From assembly GCA_017502065.1 (NCBI GenBank), contig JAFVVU010000042.1, positions 1 through 19,483 of the forward strand: a DNA stretch of 19,483 bases, written 5' to 3'. This document shows, in pieces, positions 15,601-19,483 of the stretch (the first letter of the stretch is position 1; every line of letters starts with the position of its first letter). This stretch comes from Clostridia bacterium. GTDB taxonomy: Bacteria; Bacillota; Clostridia; RUG12999. The translations under genes were made by a program, and so were the position numbers. Under the pieces are notes generated by a model that saw only the letters and a list, made by a program, of their open reading frames with translations, made no database searches and was not told where the DNA came from.

Positions 15601-16542
15601 ATGAGGATAGGAATCGACCTTGGCGGAACAACAATCAAAGCAGGACTTGTAACGGAGGATGGAAAAATCCGCTATAAATCTGCAATTCCGACAGGAGCAC
15701 AAAGACATTACACGGAAATTCTTGCCGATATGGCAAAGCTTGCAATCAAAGTATGTGAGGATACAGGATATTCAATTGACGATATAACATCAATCGGAAT
15801 CGGAAGTCCGGGCAGCTGTGATGCAAAAAACGGCGTACTTGTTTATGCCAATAATATAAACTTCCACAACGTTCCTGTAAGGGAAGAAATGCAAAAATAT
15901 ATAAACAAACCGATTTATCTTGAAAATGATGCAAATGTTGCGGCATATGCAGAATATTGTATGGGCGACAAAAATGAGGAATGCTTTATTGCAGTTACAC
16001 TCGGAACAGGTGTTGGCGGCGGAATAATCATGAACGGAAAAATCTTTTCGGGTTATAACGGAGCCGGCGGCGAGCTTGGTCACATGGTAATAAAGAAAGA
16101 TGGCGCTGCCTGCACCTGCGGCAGAAAAGGCTGCTGGGAAGCATATGCATCGGCAAGCGCCCTTATTGCACAGACAAAAAGAGCAATCATTGAAAATAAA
16201 AATAGTATTATGAATGATATGATTGACGGCAATATTGATAGAGTAGATGGAAAAACCGCATTTGATGCGGCTAAGCAAGGCGATAAAGCAGCGCTTGAGG
16301 TAGTAAAAAAATACGCTGAATATGTAGGCTGCGGAATTGCAAATATAATAAATATATTCCAGCCTGAAAAGGTTGTTATCGGCGGCGGAATTTCCAATCA
16401 GGGAGATTATCTTCTTAATCCGATAAAAGAATATTGTACACTCGAAGTATATTCAGGAGCTAACATAGGTGGCATCAATATTGAAATTGCAAAACTCGGT
16501 AACGATGCAGGAATAATTGGTGCGGCACTTTTAAATGAATAA
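15601..16542 (+). CDS. glcK: ROK-family glucokinase
   Basis: This 313-residue protein has all ROK kinase marks. The phosphate loop is DLGGTTIKAG (6-15). LENDANVAAYAE carries the catalytic base D110. A glycine-rich GTGVGGG precedes the sugar-binding GELGH (E158, H161). The ROK zinc site is H161 with C171-x-C173-x4-C178 in CTCGRKGCWE. There is no N-terminal helix-turn-helix, so it is an enzyme, not a ROK repressor. It likely makes glucose 6-phosphate from sugar brought in without the PTS. GGGGG is right before the ATG, 10 bp after the PHP gene. Other ROK substrates (mannose, N-acetylglucosamine) cannot be excluded from sequence. Confidence 0.9.
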   Translation: MRIGIDLGGTTIKAGLVTEDGKIRYKSAIPTGAQRHYTEILADMAKLAIKVCEDTGYSIDDITSIGIGSPGSCDAKNGVLVYANNINFHNVPVREEMQKYINKPIYLENDANVAAYAEYCMGDKNEECFIAVTLGTGVGGGIIMNGKIFSGYNGAGGELGHMVIKKDGAACTCGRKGCWEAYASASALIAQTKRAIIENKNSIMNDMIDGNIDRVDGKTAFDAAKQGDKAALEVVKKYAEYVGCGIANIINIFQPEKVVIGGGISNQGDYLLNPIKEYCTLEVYSGANIGGINIEIAKLGNDAGIIGAALLNE

Positions 16543-16563
16543 AAAGAAAAGGGGAAATAAAAA

Positions 16564-17328
16564 ATGGTAAAACGTGGATTTTGTTGTCCGGCAGACATCG
16601 AAAAAGTAAGAAAAGTAAAGGAAGCAGGATATGACTATGCAGAAGTTGCAGTAGTATTCCTTATGGATCTTTCCGACGAAGATTTTGAAGTTTTTGCAAA
16701 AGAATTTAAAGAAATCTGGGGAAGTGCATATTCACATGCAGGTCTTTTCCCGGGAACAGTTCCTGTTGCAGGCCCTGAATTCGATAAAGAAAAAATTACT
16801 GCATATCTTGAAAAAGCCCTTGGCAGAGTGCAGACACTCGGTGGAAAATTTGTTGTATTCGGCAGCGGCGGCTCAAGAAAAATTCCGGAAGGATTTTCAA
16901 GAGAAGAAGGTATGGCACAGATTGAATGGGCGGCACGCGAAGCCGGCAGAGTTGCTGAAACAAAAGGCATAACTATTGTAATGGAAGAACTCCGTAAAGA
17001 AGAATGTAATACACTTAACAGCATCACAGAAACATATGCTTTTGTTAAAAAAGTAAATCATCCGGCAGTTAAACTTCTTGCGGATTATTATCATATGGTG
17101 CAGGCAGGCGAAGGTATGGATGAGCTCGTGAAATTTGCGGACGAAATCCGTCATATGCATTTTGCAGAACCTGTAAACCGTACAGTTCCTAATGTAAAAG
17201 ACGATTTTGATTATAAAGAATTTTTCGCACTTCTTGACAAAATCGGCTATACAGGCGGAGTTTCCGTAGAAGCAAGAGTAAACGATTTCGATAACGAAGT
17301 AAAAGAAGGTATTAAAGTTTACGCCTAA
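16564..17328 (+). CDS. TIM-barrel sugar phosphate isomerase/epimerase family protein
   Basis: This 254-residue member of the xylose-isomerase-like TIM-barrel superfamily (AP endonuclease 2 family) has the likely metal ligands in order. They are E141 in IVMEEL, D174 in LLADYYHM (with H177), H199 in HMHFAEP, and E236 in VSVEA. HAGLFPG near 58 may line the substrate site. This superfamily includes hydroxypyruvate isomerase, tagatose/psicose epimerases and many untested enzymes. The exact substrate cannot be read from sequence. It is 21 bp after glcK with its own GGGG ribosome site. A 70-bp gap to murB follows, containing only a GGGG/CCCC hairpin with no T-run, so the operon may run on. Confidence 0.85.
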   Translation: MVKRGFCCPADIEKVRKVKEAGYDYAEVAVVFLMDLSDEDFEVFAKEFKEIWGSAYSHAGLFPGTVPVAGPEFDKEKITAYLEKALGRVQTLGGKFVVFGSGGSRKIPEGFSREEGMAQIEWAAREAGRVAETKGITIVMEELRKEECNTLNSITETYAFVKKVNHPAVKLLADYYHMVQAGEGMDELVKFADEIRHMHFAEPVNRTVPNVKDDFDYKEFFALLDKIGYTGGVSVEARVNDFDNEVKEGIKVYA

Positions 17329-17398
17329 GGCTTATGGGGTTCTACACCCCTCGCTTAATGCATATTACTAAAGTAAAATAATTTGTTTTGGGGGACCT

Positions 17399-18307
17399 AT
17401 GAAGATTATACAGAAAATTATATCGCTTGCAGGCGAAACAAACGTTAAACTTAATGAGCCTATGCATAAGCATACCACCTTTAAAATCGGCGGTCCTGCG
17501 GATATTTTTGTAACCCCGGAAACAAAAGAGGCTCTTCTTGAACTTATAGGATTTTGTAAAACCGAAAATATTCCCGTAACCGTGGTCGGAAACGGCTCAA
17601 ATATGCTTGTTTCCGATGACGGAATTGACGGTGTCGTAATATGCACAGAAAAAATAAATTATGTAAACCTCGAAAATGATATTATAACCTCGGGAGCAGG
17701 TGCATTTCTTGCAGTGGTTGCAAACACTGCGGCAAGGGAGAGCCTATCCGGTCTTGAATTTGCTGCAGGAATCCCCGGAACTGTCGGCGGCGGCACATTT
17801 ATGAATGCCGGCGCGTACGGCGGTGAGCTTAAGGATGTAATTGAAACCGTAACGGCACTTGATTCCGATGGAAATGTTAAGGTCTTTAAATCTGCGGAAT
17901 GCGGATTCGGATACAGAACAAGCATTTTCGGCGGAGGATATGTAATTCTTGAAGTAACATTTAGGCTTAAAAAAGGTAATAAAGAAGAAATTCTTGATAC
18001 AATGAAAGATTTAAGTCAGAGAAGACGTGATAAACAGCCGCTTGAATATCCGAGTGCGGGCAGTACTTTCAAACGTCCGGAAGGATATTTTGCAGGCAAA
18101 CTTATTGAAGATGCAAACCTTAAAGGATATACAATCGGCGGAGCGCAGGTGTCTGAAAAACACAGCGGATTTGTTATAAATAAAGGCGGTGCAACAGCGC
18201 AGGATGTGCTTGAACTGGTTGAACATATAAAGAAACAGGTAAAAGAACAGTCCGGCGTTGATTTGCAGGAAGAAATAAAGCTGATAGGAAGACAGGGGAA
18301 TTTATGA
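17399..18307 (+). CDS. murB: UDP-N-acetylenolpyruvoylglucosamine reductase
   Basis: This 302-residue FAD enzyme reduces enolpyruvyl-UDP-GlcNAc to UDP-MurNAc, the second step unique to peptidoglycan. The FAD-binding segments are HTTFKIGGPADI, VVGNGSNMLV and FAAGIPGTVGGGTFMNAGAYG. R173 is in GYRTS, the proton-donor S222 in AGSTFKRP, and a C-terminal Glu (291/292) in QEEIKLIG. The compact size and GSTFKRP context fit type II MurB of Firmicutes. GGGGG lies 4-8 nt before the ATG. The last four bases overlap the rapZ start (ATGA), so the two are translationally coupled, as in many Firmicutes. Confidence 0.97.
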   Translation: MKIIQKIISLAGETNVKLNEPMHKHTTFKIGGPADIFVTPETKEALLELIGFCKTENIPVTVVGNGSNMLVSDDGIDGVVICTEKINYVNLENDIITSGAGAFLAVVANTAARESLSGLEFAAGIPGTVGGGTFMNAGAYGGELKDVIETVTALDSDGNVKVFKSAECGFGYRTSIFGGGYVILEVTFRLKKGNKEEILDTMKDLSQRRRDKQPLEYPSAGSTFKRPEGYFAGKLIEDANLKGYTIGGAQVSEKHSGFVINKGGATAQDVLELVEHIKKQVKEQSGVDLQEEIKLIGRQGNL

Positions 18308-19161
18308 AGATTTTAATTGTAACCGGTATGTCAGGTGCCGGAAAAAGTAGTGCAATACGTGTTCTGGAGGATATAGGATATTACTGTGTAGATAATATGC
18401 CTCCGGCTCTTTTGTCGCCGTTTATAGAGGTGTGCCAGTCAACGGGTAAAATGGATAAAATTGCCCTTGTTATTGACCTTCGCGGCGGTGATTTGTTTAA
18501 TCAGCTTTTTGAATCCCTGAATGAGCTTACACAGCTTAAAATTGAGTATGAAATAATCTTCCTTGATGCAACCGATCAAAGCCTTGTAAAACGTTATAAA
18601 GAAACAAGAAGAAACCATCCGCTTGCAGAAGGCGGGACAATCATGGCAGGTATCCGTAAGGAAAGAAACCTTCTTTCGGAAGTGCGTAACCGCGCAAAAT
18701 ATATAATAGATACAACAAGCCTTAAACCGTCACAGCTTCGTGATGAAATGCATTCCATACTCATGGACGATAAGGAATATAAAGGTCTTGTTGTAAACGT
18801 AATTTCGTTTGGTTTCAAAAACGGAATTCCGCTTGATGTGGACCTTGTGTTTGACGTAAGATTTTTGCCTAACCCGTATTATGAAAATGCACTTAAACAT
18901 AAAACAGGCACGAATAAAGAGGTACAGGACTTTGTTATGGGCTTCAAGCAAACAAGACAGTTTCTTGAAAAGCTTGAGGATATGATACAGTTTCTTATTC
19001 CGCATTATATTGAAGAGGGTAAAAATCAGCTTATTATTGCAATAGGGTGCACCGGCGGTAAACACCGTAGCGTAACAATTGCGGAAGAGGTAGGAAAGTT
19101 CCTTAAAGAAGCAAACTACAGAGTTGCAATTTCTCACAGAGATTATCTGAAAGACAGATAA
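18304..19161 (+). CDS. rapZ: RapZ/YvcJ-family nucleotide-binding protein
   Basis: The 285-residue protein opens with Walker A GMSGAGKSS (8-16), then YCVDNMPP, a Walker-B-like IDLRGGD, and the conserved C-terminal GCTGGKHRS (248-256) and SHRD. In E. coli, RapZ senses glucosamine 6-phosphate and steers decay of the GlmZ RNA, thereby setting GlmS level. In Bacillus, YvcJ binds and hydrolyses nucleotides and affects competence. The role here is inferred to be amino-sugar and cell-wall precursor control, which fits its overlap with murB. In Firmicutes yvcK and whiA usually follow. Here the next 320 bp hold no such gene, but a promoter and a repeated RNA-like element. Confidence 0.96.
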   Translation: MKILIVTGMSGAGKSSAIRVLEDIGYYCVDNMPPALLSPFIEVCQSTGKMDKIALVIDLRGGDLFNQLFESLNELTQLKIEYEIIFLDATDQSLVKRYKETRRNHPLAEGGTIMAGIRKERNLLSEVRNRAKYIIDTTSLKPSQLRDEMHSILMDDKEYKGLVVNVISFGFKNGIPLDVDLVFDVRFLPNPYYENALKHKTGTNKEVQDFVMGFKQTRQFLEKLEDMIQFLIPHYIEEGKNQLIIAIGCTGGKHRSVTIAEEVGKFLKEANYRVAISHRDYLKDR

Positions 19162-19168
19162 ATCTCTC

Positions 19169-19197
19169 TTGACACGACAGATAAAATGTGGTAAAAT
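19169..19197 (+). promoter_or_regulatory. Strong sigma-A promoter ahead of the tail array
   Basis: TTGACA (19169-19174) is a perfect -35 box. After 17 bp, TAAAAT (19192-19197) differs from the -10 consensus at one base. The start is expected near 19203-19205. It lies only 8 bp after the rapZ stop and faces the repeated element. No ribosome binding site with a convincing gene follows within the window. Confidence 0.88.
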
Positions 19198-19201
19198 AAT
19201 G

Positions 19202-19233
19202 GAGTTGATTTGATGGTTTAATCGAATCAACTC
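19202..19233 (+). promoter_or_regulatory. 13-bp hairpin at the predicted 5' end of the transcript
   Basis: GAGTTGATT (19202-19210) pairs with AATCAACTC (19225-19233). The stem continues through T-G, G-C, A-T and T-A to a 6-nt loop GGTTTA. No T-run follows, so it is not a terminator. Its position overlaps the predicted start point. It may protect the RNA 5' end or, as DNA, be an operator dyad. Confidence 0.75.
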
Positions 19234-19247
19234 ACGCATTATAATAT

Positions 19248-19398
19248 GCAGATATGGCGGAATTGGCAGCTTAGAGCACGAGCGCTGCCGGTGGCAGAGC
19301 AAGCGAGTGTGAAAAGGTGCAGCGGTCAAAATCGAAGATTTTGGGAACCGCAAGGGGTCACGCGGACGCGGCTGCCATATTGTAAACTAACTAAATAT
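19248..19398 (+). repeat. Unit 1 of a 151-bp direct repeat; putative structured RNA with a tRNA-Leu-like 5' end
   Basis: The unit begins like tRNA-Leu (acceptor-like GCAGATA, then TG and the D-arm GGCGGAATTGGCAG). It then lacks an anticodon arm, a T-arm (no GGTTCGA) and the matching acceptor strand. It can instead close on itself: ATATGGC (19252-19258) pairs with GCCATAT (19374-19380), extended by G-C and G-U pairs. Inside are a hairpin CTGCC/GGCAG (19285-19289 with 19293-19297, flanked by GC/GC) and a long hairpin GCGGT-CAAAATC / GATTTTG-ACCGC (19322-19333 with 19337-19351). The long hairpin has a GAA loop and a 3-nt bulge. A 60-codon frame from ATG 19246 runs through the unit, but it has no ribosome site and the 151-bp period breaks the frame. 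I do not recognise an RNA family. Confidence 0.7.
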
Positions 19399-19483
19399 GC
19401 AGATATGGCGGAATTGGCAGCTTAGAACACGAGCGCTGCCGGTGGCAGAGCAAGCGAGTGTGAAAAGGTGCAGCGGTCAAAAT
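19399..19483 (+). repeat. Unit 2 of the 151-bp direct repeat, cut by the window edge
   Basis: This is the first 85 bp of a second unit. It differs from unit 1 at one position only (G at 19276, A at 19427). The window ends inside the long hairpin. More units may follow. The near identity points to recent duplication or strong conservation. Confidence 0.92.

Noticed and set aside
17330..17398. Terminator and new promoter between the isomerase gene and murB
   Set aside because: The GGGG/CCCC hairpin (17336-17350) has no T-run. TAAAAT at 17374-17379 has no acceptable -35 box. Read-through is as likely.
19320..19366. T-box antiterminator, from GGGAACCGC followed by GCGG
   Set aside because: The T-box core (UGGNACCGCG) is not matched exactly. 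There is no specifier stem, no terminator with a T-run, and no amino-acid gene behind it.
19248..19398. A functional tRNA-Leu gene
   Set aside because: Only the first 22 or so bases match. There is no anticodon arm of proper size, no T-loop GGTTCGA and no TATCTGC to pair with the acceptor start.
19246..19428. A small protein gene starting at ATG 19246 (MQIWRNWQLRAR...)
   Set aside because: It has no ribosome binding site, and the composition is typical of spurious frames over tRNA-like DNA. The frame shifts at the second unit because 151 is not divisible by three.
19248..19483. CRISPR array or integron attC sites
   Set aside because: The repeat is the whole 151-bp unit with no unique spacers. 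There are no GTTRRRY/RYYYAAC ends or cassettes.

Overview
The window looks like chromosomal DNA from a spore-forming Clostridia-type Firmicute. The evidence is a pro-sigma-K inhibitor BofA homologue, AddA/AddB instead of RecBCD, HPr kinase (HprK), a type II-like MurB, strong AGGAGG-type ribosome binding sites and moderate-to-low G+C. All but one gene can be assigned to a known family with good confidence. The exception is a fragment at the left edge.

Layout. (1) 3-659, plus strand: the 3' end of a gene resembling the aldose-epimerase fold, a terminator, then bofA. (2) 4386-709, minus strand: rpmG-secE-nusG-rplK-rplA-rplJ-rplL, the classical translation/transcription cluster. It ends at a bidirectional terminator shared with bofA, and rpoB does not follow. 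The cluster carries much visible control: a consensus promoter and an attenuator-like hairpin before rpmG; two copies of an RNA motif resembling the 23S rRNA binding site of L1, one before rplK and one before rplA; and a perfect internal promoter plus an L10-type leader and terminator before rplJ. L10 has an 83-residue Ala/Glu/Pro tail. (3) 12447-4515, minus strand: tgt-addB-addA, a queuosine tRNA-modification gene joined to the two double-strand-break repair subunits. (4) 12585-19161, plus strand: a tightly packed run of a fused aroE-aroK gene, hprK, a PHP-family phosphoesterase, a ROK glucokinase, a TIM-barrel sugar isomerase/epimerase, murB and rapZ. Most gaps are 1-20 bp and murB/rapZ overlap by 4 bp. 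The run joins shikimate synthesis, sugar sensing and phosphorylation, and the first committed steps of cell-wall precursor synthesis.

(5) 19162-19483 is the least explained part. Where yvcK and whiA often follow rapZ in Firmicutes, there is instead a near-perfect sigma-A promoter (TTGACA-N17-TAAAAT). A 13-bp hairpin would form the very 5' end of its transcript. Then comes a directly repeated 151-bp unit, of which one full copy and 85 bp of a second lie in the window, with one mismatch over 85 bp. Each unit opens with a sequence like the 5' end and D-arm of tRNA-Leu, but then departs completely from a tRNA. It can fold into a different closed structure with a long internal hairpin. I cannot match it to a named RNA family. 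It is the best candidate here for something undescribed.
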